Origin: Paenibacillus aurantius
Lineage (GTDB): Bacteria > Bacillota > Bacilli > Paenibacillales > NBRC-103111
Length of the DNA: 64,000 nt
Assembly: GCF_032268605.1 (NCBI RefSeq)
Contig: NZ_CP130318.1
Coordinates: 5,121,501-5,185,500, forward strand
Direction of reading: 5' to 3'
Both the position numbers and the translations under genes were made by a program. Shown here one piece after another: positions 30,234 through 38,272 of the stretch; position 1 is the first letter of the stretch, and every line of letters starts with the position of its first letter. The notes under the pieces were generated by a model, which worked only from the letters and a program-made list of their open reading frames with translations, was not told where the DNA came from and did no database searches.

Positions 30234-31247
30234 TCAAAATTCAATGACCAGCTTTCCGAAATACGACTCCCGTTCCATGTACCGGAAGGCCTCCACCGCT
30301 TCGGCGAAAGGGAAAATCCGGTCGACTACCGGACGCAGGCCGTGCAGGGCGATGGCCCGGTTCATGGTCTCAAACATGCTGCGGCTGCCTACATTAACAG
30401 CCTGCAGCCTGGCTCTCCGCTGGATAGCCGGGACAATCTCGAAGCCTTCCACGCTCGGCCCCGACAGCAGGCCGACGAGGCTGATCCGCCCTCCGACCCG
30501 CAGTGCCCGGATCGACCGATTCAAGGTATCCGCTCCCCCCAGATCCACGATATGATCGGCTCCCCGGCCCTCCGTGATGTCGAGCACCCCCTGCTCCCAG
30601 TCCCTTCGGGTCTTGTAGTTGAGGAAATGATCGGCTCCCAGCGACAGAGCCCGGGCCCCCTTCTCCTCCTGGGAGGAGGTCACGATCACGGAGGCGCCAA
30701 GCAGCTTCGCGAACTGCAGGGCGAAGATCGAGACGCCCCCGGTCCCCTGCAGGACTACGGTGTCTCCGGCTTTCACTTCGCCTTCCTCCACAATGGCATG
30801 CCAGGCGGTAACGGCCGCGCACGGAAGGGTCGCCGCCTCGGCATTCGTCAGATGCTCCGGCACACGCACCAGTCCCTCCTCCGGAAGAACAACGTATTCC
30901 GACAGCAGCCCATCCAAAGGGCCTCCCAGGGTGCTCCGCCAGTTCGCCCGGGTGGCCTCGCCCGACAGCCAGCTCTGCGTGAAGATGGCACTGACTCTCT
31001 CTCCCTCTTGAAATCGCGTTACGCCTTTCCCTATCCGGATCACCTCACCCACTCCATCGGAAACGGGAATGAGAGGCTCGGTCAGGCTGGGGAAATAAAA
31101 CCCGTTGATGACCCCGAGATCCCGTGAATTGAGCGAAACCGCACGCATTTGGATCAGCACTTCCCCGGGGCCAGGCTCGGGAACGGCTCGTTCAATGGAC
31201 TTCAGATGCTCCCGTCCAAACTCCGGACCGATTTGATAGGCTTTCAT
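30234..31247 (-). CDS. Zinc-independent MDR alcohol dehydrogenase / quinone oxidoreductase
   Basis: 337 residues from the ATG at 31247 (MKAYQIGPEFG), after AAAGGAGAGATGATC; a reading ten codons longer starts before that site. N-terminal GroES-like domain with AVSLNSRDLGVINGFYFP, where the usual catalytic cysteine of zinc enzymes is absent. Rossmann domain with VVLQGTGGVSIFALQFAKLLGASVIVTSS. NAD(P)-dependent reductase of carbonyls or quinones. Divergent from an HxlR regulator, which often senses quinones or aldehydes and controls such a gene. Confidence 0.88.
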   Translation of the reverse strand: MKAYQIGPEFGREHLKSIERAVPEPGPGEVLIQMRAVSLNSRDLGVINGFYFPSLTEPLIPVSDGVGEVIRIGKGVTRFQEGERVSAIFTQSWLSGEATRANWRSTLGGPLDGLLSEYVVLPEEGLVRVPEHLTNAEAATLPCAAVTAWHAIVEEGEVKAGDTVVLQGTGGVSIFALQFAKLLGASVIVTSSQEEKGARALSLGADHFLNYKTRRDWEQGVLDITEGRGADHIVDLGGADTLNRSIRALRVGGRISLVGLLSGPSVEGFEIVPAIQRRARLQAVNVGSRSMFETMNRAIALHGLRPVVDRIFPFAEAVEAFRYMERESYFGKLVIEF

Positions 31248-31361
31248 GATCATCTCTCCTTTGAAAGGTATAGACACACTTTACCGCATCAACTAAACTT
31301 AAGTAAGTAAGCACTTTAAAGTCGGTTACGCACCAAAAAGTGCGCAAAGGAGGACGACCGG

Positions 31362-31721
31362 TTGACACCTGAAGGAAAAAAGCCCGATATCTCCCCCGCC
31401 CTTTGCGGCTACAGCAAGGCATTGGAGATTCTCTCCGACAAGTGGACGGCTCTGGCGATCCATGCGATGGACGGGGAAAGCATCCGGTATGGGGTCATGA
31501 AGAGCCGGATCAGCGGAATTTCCCAGAAAATGCTGACCCAAACGCTAAGGCGTCTGGAGCGCGACGGCCTGGTCCGGCGGGAGGTTTTCGCTACCGTTCC
31601 GCCCAGCACCGAATATTCCTTAACCCCGCTCGGGGAAAGTCTTCTCCCCGTTCTGAAGCGAATGAAAGAGTGGGCGGACGCCCATTACTCCTCCGTCGAA
31701 AGAGCAAGGGAAGCCCTCTGA
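31362..31721 (+). CDS. HxlR-family transcriptional regulator
   Basis: 119 residues starting at TTG (31362), after AAAGGAGGACGACCGG. Single winged-helix domain with a short N-terminal Cys (PALCGYSKALEILSDKWTALAIHAM), VMKSRISGISQKMLTQTLRRLERDGLVRREV, and YSLTPLGESL. Cys near the N-terminus is the redox-sensing residue in YodB/HypR-type relatives. Likely represses the divergent dehydrogenase gene. Confidence 0.9.
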   Translation: MTPEGKKPDISPALCGYSKALEILSDKWTALAIHAMDGESIRYGVMKSRISGISQKMLTQTLRRLERDGLVRREVFATVPPSTEYSLTPLGESLLPVLKRMKEWADAHYSSVERAREAL

Positions 31722-31815
31722 GCCTCCGGGACGGAGAGACAACGTCTGACGGAAGTCTAGGGAAGCCGCCGCCGTTTGTCCGTGATCTTCAAGATATAAT
31801 CAATCAAGGAAAACC

Positions 31816-31852
31816 AAAAAAAGCCGACTGGCTCCGTCGGCTTTACTTTTTT
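31816..31852. terminator. Bidirectional terminator
   Basis: AAAGCCGAC pairs with GTCGGCTTT over a 7-nt loop; A and T runs flank it. It ends the leftward glycosidase operon and may end hxlR. Confidence 0.85.
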
Positions 31853-31893
31853 GAATGGCTGTTCTATCAGGCTGAGCTTTTCGGTTGACGTCT

Positions 31894-32766
31894 CTAGGCT
31901 TCCTGCCAGAAGCGGCGCAGGTTGTCCATGGCGATTTTGGAAGCCGTCCGGCATTCTTCCATCCCTTCGAACTCGACCGTGATGTTGCCGTCATAGCCGG
32001 AGTCCTTGATCAGCTTCACGATTTTACGGATAGGAAGATCCCCTTGTCCCACGATGGCCCCGCGCAGGTAATTGTCATGAGCGGTCCGGAACCACTCCCC
32101 GCCCCCCGGATTCTCATCGTAAGAACGGAAGTAGAAGTCCTTGAAGTGAACGAGGGAAGCATACGGCAGGTTTCTCTTTACGCCTATGATCGGGTTCTCG
32201 TCCACGCACATAAAGTTGCCGACATCGAGCGTCGTCTTGAAGTTCGGACGGTTCACCGCCTGCAGAACGCGCTGGACGCGGTCGCTTGCCTGCACACTGA
32301 AGCCGTGATTCTCAATGGTGGTGGTAATGCCGAACCCCGCGGCATAATCGGCAATGATTTGGCTTCCCCTGACCATGAGCGGCAGGTTCTCCTCAAACCA
32401 GGCGATGGTCATCTTCTCCTTCGGCAGCGTGAAAGCCGTGACATCATGGCGCATATGCTTTACGCCCATCCGGTTCACCACATCGACGTGCCGTTTTACC
32501 CGTTCCATCTCCTCCTGGAAGGCTTCCTCTGTCTCTTGAACGAAATTCGCGGGCATGGAGTAGTTGGACAGCTCAATTCCGACCGATTGGGCCTTCTCCC
32601 GGATGGCGTCAGCCAGCTCGTGGTTATCCTCCACCGTATAGCCGTAAGGCACCATTTCCATGTGCTCCCCGCCGTTATCCGCAATCCATTGGATGACATC
32701 GAGAACCGTCATTTCCCCCGACTTCAACGCATTCAGCAGGCTGTACGTGCTCAAACCGATTTTCAT
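31894..32766 (-). CDS. TIM-barrel sugar phosphate isomerase/epimerase
   Basis: 290 residues of the xylose-isomerase-like (AP endonuclease 2) fold: MKIGLSTYSLLNALKSGEMT, then metal-site regions IENHGF, TLDVGNFM and HFKDFYF, and VEFEGMEE near the C-terminus. Members isomerise or epimerise sugars or keto-sugars. GAGGAGAACGAAGA precedes the ATG. Last gene of the GH3-GH38-GH125-GH18 operon, 21 nt after GH18, so it probably acts on a sugar released by those enzymes. Substrate not determined. Confidence 0.85.
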   Translation of the reverse strand: MKIGLSTYSLLNALKSGEMTVLDVIQWIADNGGEHMEMVPYGYTVEDNHELADAIREKAQSVGIELSNYSMPANFVQETEEAFQEEMERVKRHVDVVNRMGVKHMRHDVTAFTLPKEKMTIAWFEENLPLMVRGSQIIADYAAGFGITTTIENHGFSVQASDRVQRVLQAVNRPNFKTTLDVGNFMCVDENPIIGVKRNLPYASLVHFKDFYFRSYDENPGGGEWFRTAHDNYLRGAIVGQGDLPIRKIVKLIKDSGYDGNITVEFEGMEECRTASKIAMDNLRRFWQEA

Positions 32767-32787
32767 TCTTCGTTCTCCTCCTCGGGA

Positions 32788-33813
32788 TTAGTGCAATTCC
32801 TTATGAATGGCGTCAAGCAGCCGTAAGGTTTTGTCGCAGCTGTATTCCCAGAACATAACCCCGGCCAGGCCGGCGTTTAGGACATAAGCGCATTTATGGT
32901 GCAGCGATTCCTCGTCGTCATATGTGATGAACGTGCTCCCGTCAAACAGGTACGGGGCTTTCGCTTCGTCGTCCCAATGCCGGACATAGCCGTTGCGGTT
33001 AATGTAGCCTTCCGCCAGTGCCGTAAACTCCGGTCCGTACCCGCCGGAGCTTGGGGTCATCTGATGGAGCCCCCGGTTGTGATCCGGCACTTCCTTCCAC
33101 ATCCGGGAATAGAATGCCGCTCCGATCACCAGCTTCTCCCGGGGAACGCCCGCCTTCCCAAAAAGCTGAACGGACCGCGCCACGCTGATCCGGAACAGAT
33201 CCCCGGTCGGAGCGAACAGATTCGTATGATGCCCCGTCAGCGTCTGGAACCCGCCGCGCATGTCATAGGTCATCAGCTGCACATAATCGAGATAGGCTTG
33301 AACCTGCTCCATCTCGGTCCCGTCCAGGTAATACTCGTCCGCCCCGGCGGCAATCGTCAGCAGATAAGGCCTTCCGCCTTCCTTGGCCAACTTGTCGAGC
33401 TCTTCCCTCATTTCCTTCAGGAGCAGCGTAAAGTTCCTCTTGTCGGCGGGAGATGCGCCGATTCCGGCTACCGCGTAGCACGGATATTCCCAATCCAGGT
33501 CGACCCCGTCAAAATATCCGCTTTTCAGCACCCGGACCGCGGAAAGGGCCATCCGGCGCCTTCCCTCCTCCGTGGAGGCGGCCTCGGAGAAGCCACCGGC
33601 GCTCCAGCCGCCGACGGACAAGAGGATCTTGAGGTCAGGGTTGTAGCTCCTCAGCTGCTTCAAATGAGCCAGGTTCTGAAGATGGCCGGTCTGAATCTCG
33701 CCCTCGCGGACATGCCCGAAGGCCACATTCAGGTGCGTCAGCTTGCGGGCCGCCTCGGCTGTAATGTCCGGAAGTGCCCGGTCGCCTGCATAGCCTACGA
33801 TGAGCTTCTTCAT
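32788..33813 (-). CDS. GH18 glycosidase, intracellular
   Basis: 341 residues with a GH18 TIM barrel. SVGGW (about 67-71) and the catalytic DGVDLDWEYP, with Glu109 as proton donor, are intact; QLMTYDMRG and a late WE pair (MFWEYSCD) also fit. GH18 enzymes cleave beta-1,4-linked GlcNAc polymers or the chitobiose core of N-glycans. There is no signal peptide and no carbohydrate-binding module, so it acts inside the cell on imported oligosaccharides. Its ATG overlaps the GH125 stop by 4 nt. Confidence 0.9.
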   Translation of the reverse strand: MKKLIVGYAGDRALPDITAEAARKLTHLNVAFGHVREGEIQTGHLQNLAHLKQLRSYNPDLKILLSVGGWSAGGFSEAASTEEGRRRMALSAVRVLKSGYFDGVDLDWEYPCYAVAGIGASPADKRNFTLLLKEMREELDKLAKEGGRPYLLTIAAGADEYYLDGTEMEQVQAYLDYVQLMTYDMRGGFQTLTGHHTNLFAPTGDLFRISVARSVQLFGKAGVPREKLVIGAAFYSRMWKEVPDHNRGLHQMTPSSGGYGPEFTALAEGYINRNGYVRHWDDEAKAPYLFDGSTFITYDDEESLHHKCAYVLNAGLAGVMFWEYSCDKTLRLLDAIHKELH

Positions 33814-35153
33814 GGCGTTTCGCCTTCCTTTCCTCCCAAAATGCCTTTCTTCATGGCCCGGTAAACGAGCTGGGCGAACAAGCTGTTGGACCAGGCAAAC
33901 CAGGGACGGGTGAATTGCGCCGGGTCATCCGCATGGAAGCCTTCGTGCATGAAGCCGGTTCCAGCATCGGTCGCTTCGAGCAAGCGGATCATCTCGAGCA
34001 TTTCGTCGTCCGTCGCGGCAGTCAGGCCCTGCATGGACAAGGCCATCGGCCAGATATACCCCGGCGGTGTATGGGGGCTGCCGATTCCTTTGGCTGCCGT
34101 TCCTTCGTAGTAGTAAGGATTCTCCTTGCTCAGAATGAAGCGGCGGGTGTTCCGGTAGACCGGGTCGTCATGGTCCGCGTAGCCGAGGTAAGGAATGGAG
34201 AGCAGGCTCGGCGTTCCCGCGTCATCTATCAGCGAGTAGTTGCCGAAGCCGTCCGTCTCATAAGCATAGATGCGGCCGAATTCGGGATGGCGGTAGATCC
34301 CGTAGAGCTCGATGCCGTGACGGATCTCCTCTTCGAAGGCTTCCATCTCCCGGACGAAGGCTTCGTCGCGGTACACCCACCGGGCCATCTCCTGCATTTG
34401 CGAAAGCGAAACGGCCGCAAACATGTTCGAGGGAATGTTGTAATGAAGCTCGCAGGCGTCGTCGCTCGGCCGGAACCCGGACCAGACCATGCCCGTGTAA
34501 TTGACCGGCATCCCGAGGCCGTTATTGCGCAGCGTGTCGATGGCCGGGCAGTTGGTCCTCATGAACCGGTAAGGGGAGTTCTCGGCATGCCGCTGTTCGG
34601 TTCTCCAAACCTCCACGATGGAACGCATCGCCTTATGGAACGTTTCGTCGAAAATATCCGTAAGCCCGGTTTCTTTCCAGTACCGGTAGGCAAGACGGAT
34701 GGTAAAGCAGAGGGAATCGAGCTCGAATTTGCGCTCCCATACCCAGGGGGACATGTCGGTCTGGTCGTTTGCGTCCCAATGCCAATGATTCGCCGTCTCG
34801 TTAAACGCATTCGCGTAAGGGTCGATTCCGATGTACCAGGCATGGCGCTTGATCAGCCCGCCAAGAATGCGCTGAAGCCCTGGGTCTTCCTTGGCCAGCG
34901 GCACGTAATGCATAAGCTGCTCGACCGAATCCCGAAGCCACATGGCGGGAATATCCCCCGTGATGACGAAGGTGGTGCCGTCGTCCATGAGCTTGGTGGT
35001 CGTCTCGAGCGTATTCGGAAAGCAGTTCTTGAACTGCTGCAGCAGCCGGGGACGTCCGGCCAGCTTGGCCTCCGCTTCCTCCAGCACCTCCCGGACGGCG
35101 TCCGGAAGGGCGAGAGGAGGCATGGCGATGCGGGGCAGCTTGAATGAATCCAT
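33810..35153 (-). CDS. GH125 exo-alpha-1,6-mannosidase
   Basis: 447 residues. Family features are TTFVITGDIPAMWLRDSVEQLMHYVPLA (in part, about 60-90), AWYIGIDPYANAFNE, and GMVWSGFRPSDDACELHYNIPSNMF. GH125 enzymes remove alpha-1,6-mannose by inversion and are known from N-glycan utilisation in Streptococcus pneumoniae. No signal peptide. AGGAGGTAAACCC precedes the ATG; 11 nt follow the GH38 stop. Confidence 0.92.
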   Translation of the reverse strand: MDSFKLPRIAMPPLALPDAVREVLEEAEAKLAGRPRLLQQFKNCFPNTLETTTKLMDDGTTFVITGDIPAMWLRDSVEQLMHYVPLAKEDPGLQRILGGLIKRHAWYIGIDPYANAFNETANHWHWDANDQTDMSPWVWERKFELDSLCFTIRLAYRYWKETGLTDIFDETFHKAMRSIVEVWRTEQRHAENSPYRFMRTNCPAIDTLRNNGLGMPVNYTGMVWSGFRPSDDACELHYNIPSNMFAAVSLSQMQEMARWVYRDEAFVREMEAFEEEIRHGIELYGIYRHPEFGRIYAYETDGFGNYSLIDDAGTPSLLSIPYLGYADHDDPVYRNTRRFILSKENPYYYEGTAAKGIGSPHTPPGYIWPMALSMQGLTAATDDEMLEMIRLLEATDAGTGFMHEGFHADDPAQFTRPWFAWSNSLFAQLVYRAMKKGILGGKEGETP

Positions 35154-35164
35154 GGGTTTACCTC

Positions 35165-38100
35165 CTATGCCTGACGGGTGGATACAAGCTTCACTGTCTT
35201 GATTTCATAAGGCCGGAACGTTAGCTCGAGGGTTCCTTCCCGGGTGGCGAGCGGTTCGAGTTCATCCTCGAGAAGATTGACTAGCGAGGCCTGAACGGCC
35301 GCATCCGGCCATTGGACCTGCACCGTTTCCCGGGCGCCCGACGATTCGTAGAAGCGCAGCACGGTCCCCTGTCCGTCCTCGGAAGCTTTGACCGTATCCA
35401 GGATCACGTACTCGCTGCGGAAGCCGATCAGGGACTGCTCCGCAGGAAGCGTACTGGCGTGACCGTCTGCCTGGACAGCCGTTACCGGATGGTTCAGCTC
35501 CATCGCCCGGCGGACGACCTGGCCCTGCCGCCAGTCTCCCTCATGGGGAAGAACGGAGTAGGTGAATTCATGCTCCCCTTGATCCGCGTGTTCATCCGGC
35601 CACTTCGGAGCCCGCAGCAGGGAAAGCCGGATCGTCCGGTCCTTGATGTCATACCCGTATTTGCAGTCGTTCAGCAGGCTTAGGCCGCTGCCCCCTTCCG
35701 AAACGTCCGCCCAGCGGTGCCCGCACACCTCGAACTGTGCCTGCTCCCAGCTGGTGTTGTTGTGCGTCGGGCGCTCCAGGGCACCGAAAGGAATCTCATA
35801 CGTCGCTTTGCCCGCAATGAGATCAGCCGGGAAGGCGGCTTTCAGAAGCTTATGGCTTTCGGCCCACTGTACCTTCGTCATGAAATCCACGCGCCGCTGA
35901 TGGCGGTACAGGATCACATCCTGGGAGATGACCGAATCGTTCAGCTTCCACTGGAAGCGCAGCACATCGCGTGTCTTGCCCCGGAGAACGACCTCCCGGG
36001 AGAGAAGCTCGACCCCGCCGGCCCGCTGGGATTCGAAACGGGGATCGATATCCCACGCATCCCAATAGGTTGGCCGGTCGTGGAAGAACTGCAGCTCGTT
36101 CGCCTTATCGCCGGGCTTCAGCCATTCCCGCTGCAGCGTCTTGTCGAACCAGCGGGTGATTTCGCCTACCGGGTTGAACTCCAGCACGTAATGCTCGGTT
36201 TCCCAAACCTCCGGAAAGGCTTCCTTCTTATCCTCAGCCGATACCGTCGACTCCACCTGAGCCGGACGGATCCATAGGGTCGTATAGCCGAAAGCGGGAA
36301 GGGAAGGAACATAAACCGACAGTGTTTCCCCGTTCTCGGTTCGCTGAACATCGGCTTCCAAGCGGTTGCCCTCTGCGTCGAAGACCGCCGGATACTCCAG
36401 CCCGAACGATCCTTCGATCGTCACGACCTCCCCCCGGTCCCAGCCGAGGCTGTTGAACACGACGTAAGGGATGCCTTCCCCCTCGGTCGTTACCTTTGCG
36501 GCAAGAGCCTTCAAAGAGCCGGTCAGGGACTCCTCTCCGATCGCAAACACCTTTTTGTATTCCTCGCGGGATGTCACGTATACTTCTGGGATGGAGGTAC
36601 CCGGGATAATGTCGTGGAACTGGTTAAGCAGCATCAGCTTCCAGCCCGGCTCCAGCTCCTGCTTCGCCTTCCGGCCGTTCGGGTCCGCGAATTGTCCCCA
36701 TACCTCCGCCTCCCGGTACAGTACCTCCGCTTTCCGGTTGCTTCGCTTGGCAGCCGCATGAGTGGTGTACGTTCCGCGGTGGAGTTCCAGATACAGGTCG
36801 CCGTACCATTTGGGCAGAGTCGGGCGGCGTTCCGCCATTTCCCCGAAAAAGGCTTCGGCGGTACTGAACCGGCTGACCGGCTGTCCGGTCATCCAGGCGG
36901 AGCGCTCGGCGAACTCGACCATCTCGTTCGTCACCCCGCCGCCCCCGTCGCCGTGCCCGTAAAGCAGCATCTGCTCGGGGTGCCGGTCCTTCTGCTTGTA
37001 CGACTTCCAGTGCTCGTCCACGTCCTTCGGCCGGGTATGCTCGTTCACCCCGTGGTTGAGGTAGGCGATAACCGAGGTTCCATCTATGCCCACCCAGTCG
37101 AACAGGTCATAGGGAAAAGGATTCGTGTCGTTCCAGTTCAACTTGGTCGTCATGAAGTAAGGCATGCCGGCCAGCTGCAAAATTTGCGGCAGGGAAGCGC
37201 AGTAGCCGAAGGTGTCCGGCAGCCATTCGATCGCGGAACGCTTGCCGAACTCCTCCTGGTAGAAGCCTTGGCCCAGGACGAGCTGGCGGACGAGCGATTC
37301 CCCGCTCGGAAGGTTCAAGTCCGGCTCGACCCACATGCCGCCGACAAGCTCCCAGCGCCCTTCGGCAATTCGCTCCTTGATCCTTTCGTACAGCTCCGGA
37401 TAATGCTCCTTCACGAAGGCATACAGCTGGGGCTGGCTTTGGGAATAGCGGAATTCCGGGTATTCGTCCATCAGCGTACATACCGTGGAGAACGTCCGGC
37501 TGGACTTCCGCACGGTTTCGCGGACCGGCCACAGCCAGGCGATGTCGATGTGCGACTGCCCGACCATATGCAGGAAGCCTTCTCTTGCCTCCTCGGGCGC
37601 CGCCTCCCGGACCTTCTCCGCGAGCGCCTGCTCCAGGCCGCTTACCCATTCCCCGTCCGTCCAGCGGTTCCGTTCCGTATACATCGCATCCATGACCTCG
37701 TGAATCGCCCGGACAAGGCGCGTACGCAGCAGATCCCCCTCCGGAAGCGGGGCCAGCGACTCGGCCAGAACGGTTACGCTGTACATTAAGCTCTGCAGCG
37801 GCCGGTTCACGCGCACAAGCGCGGCGCGGATGCCGCGGATGGGCGGCTGGATGACCGCCTGGCGGTTCAGCGGGTCATGCGGCTCCGGGATCGGATCGTA
37901 CAGCTCGATTTCGAGCAGAGGTTCGTTCCCGACCCGGCTCGGCGGAAGCGGAACGAACCAGTGGTTGCGGTCCAGGCCGTGGTAAGGCGTGCCGTTTACC
38001 TTCAGCAGGCCCTCCCCTCCCCCTTCAAAGACGAAGCCGACCGGGCCGTCCTGCCAGCTCTCCGGAATTTCTACTTTCCGGCTGAGAAAGTATGTCGTGC

Positions 38101-38272
38101 CCTGCGTGCTGTCGAGCGGGTCGAGGCTCTGTACGCCCTTGTTGTCGTTGTTAAGCTCATACTCCCCCGGCACAATGTAACGGGCTCTCTGCATATGCCA
38201 CTCGGGAAGCTCCATCGTCTCGAGCCACTGCTTATCGGCCATATCCTTAAGAAAGCGTTGAATGCGGATCAC
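35165..38272 (-). CDS. GH38 alpha-mannosidase
   Basis: 1035 residues from GTG at 38272, 9 nt after GGAGG; the GTGA overlaps the GH3 stop, so translation is coupled. A longer ATG reading lies inside GH3 and lacks support. N-terminal part, then the catalytic GH38 barrel with SHIDIAWLWPVRETVRKS, nucleophile Asp353 in EWLPDTFGYC, and YLNHGVNEHTRPKD. The central helical domain and the large C-terminal beta-domains follow. Retaining alpha-mannosidase acting on alpha-1,2/1,3/1,6-mannosides. No signal peptide: cytoplasmic. Confidence 0.95.
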   Translation of the reverse strand: MIRIQRFLKDMADKQWLETMELPEWHMQRARYIVPGEYELNNDNKGVQSLDPLDSTQGTTYFLSRKVEIPESWQDGPVGFVFEGGGEGLLKVNGTPYHGLDRNHWFVPLPPSRVGNEPLLEIELYDPIPEPHDPLNRQAVIQPPIRGIRAALVRVNRPLQSLMYSVTVLAESLAPLPEGDLLRTRLVRAIHEVMDAMYTERNRWTDGEWVSGLEQALAEKVREAAPEEAREGFLHMVGQSHIDIAWLWPVRETVRKSSRTFSTVCTLMDEYPEFRYSQSQPQLYAFVKEHYPELYERIKERIAEGRWELVGGMWVEPDLNLPSGESLVRQLVLGQGFYQEEFGKRSAIEWLPDTFGYCASLPQILQLAGMPYFMTTKLNWNDTNPFPYDLFDWVGIDGTSVIAYLNHGVNEHTRPKDVDEHWKSYKQKDRHPEQMLLYGHGDGGGGVTNEMVEFAERSAWMTGQPVSRFSTAEAFFGEMAERRPTLPKWYGDLYLELHRGTYTTHAAAKRSNRKAEVLYREAEVWGQFADPNGRKAKQELEPGWKLMLLNQFHDIIPGTSIPEVYVTSREEYKKVFAIGEESLTGSLKALAAKVTTEGEGIPYVVFNSLGWDRGEVVTIEGSFGLEYPAVFDAEGNRLEADVQRTENGETLSVYVPSLPAFGYTTLWIRPAQVESTVSAEDKKEAFPEVWETEHYVLEFNPVGEITRWFDKTLQREWLKPGDKANELQFFHDRPTYWDAWDIDPRFESQRAGGVELLSREVVLRGKTRDVLRFQWKLNDSVISQDVILYRHQRRVDFMTKVQWAESHKLLKAAFPADLIAGKATYEIPFGALERPTHNNTSWEQAQFEVCGHRWADVSEGGSGLSLLNDCKYGYDIKDRTIRLSLLRAPKWPDEHADQGEHEFTYSVLPHEGDWRQGQVVRRAMELNHPVTAVQADGHASTLPAEQSLIGFRSEYVILDTVKASEDGQGTVLRFYESSGARETVQVQWPDAAVQASLVNLLEDELEPLATREGTLELTFRPYEIKTVKLVSTRQA

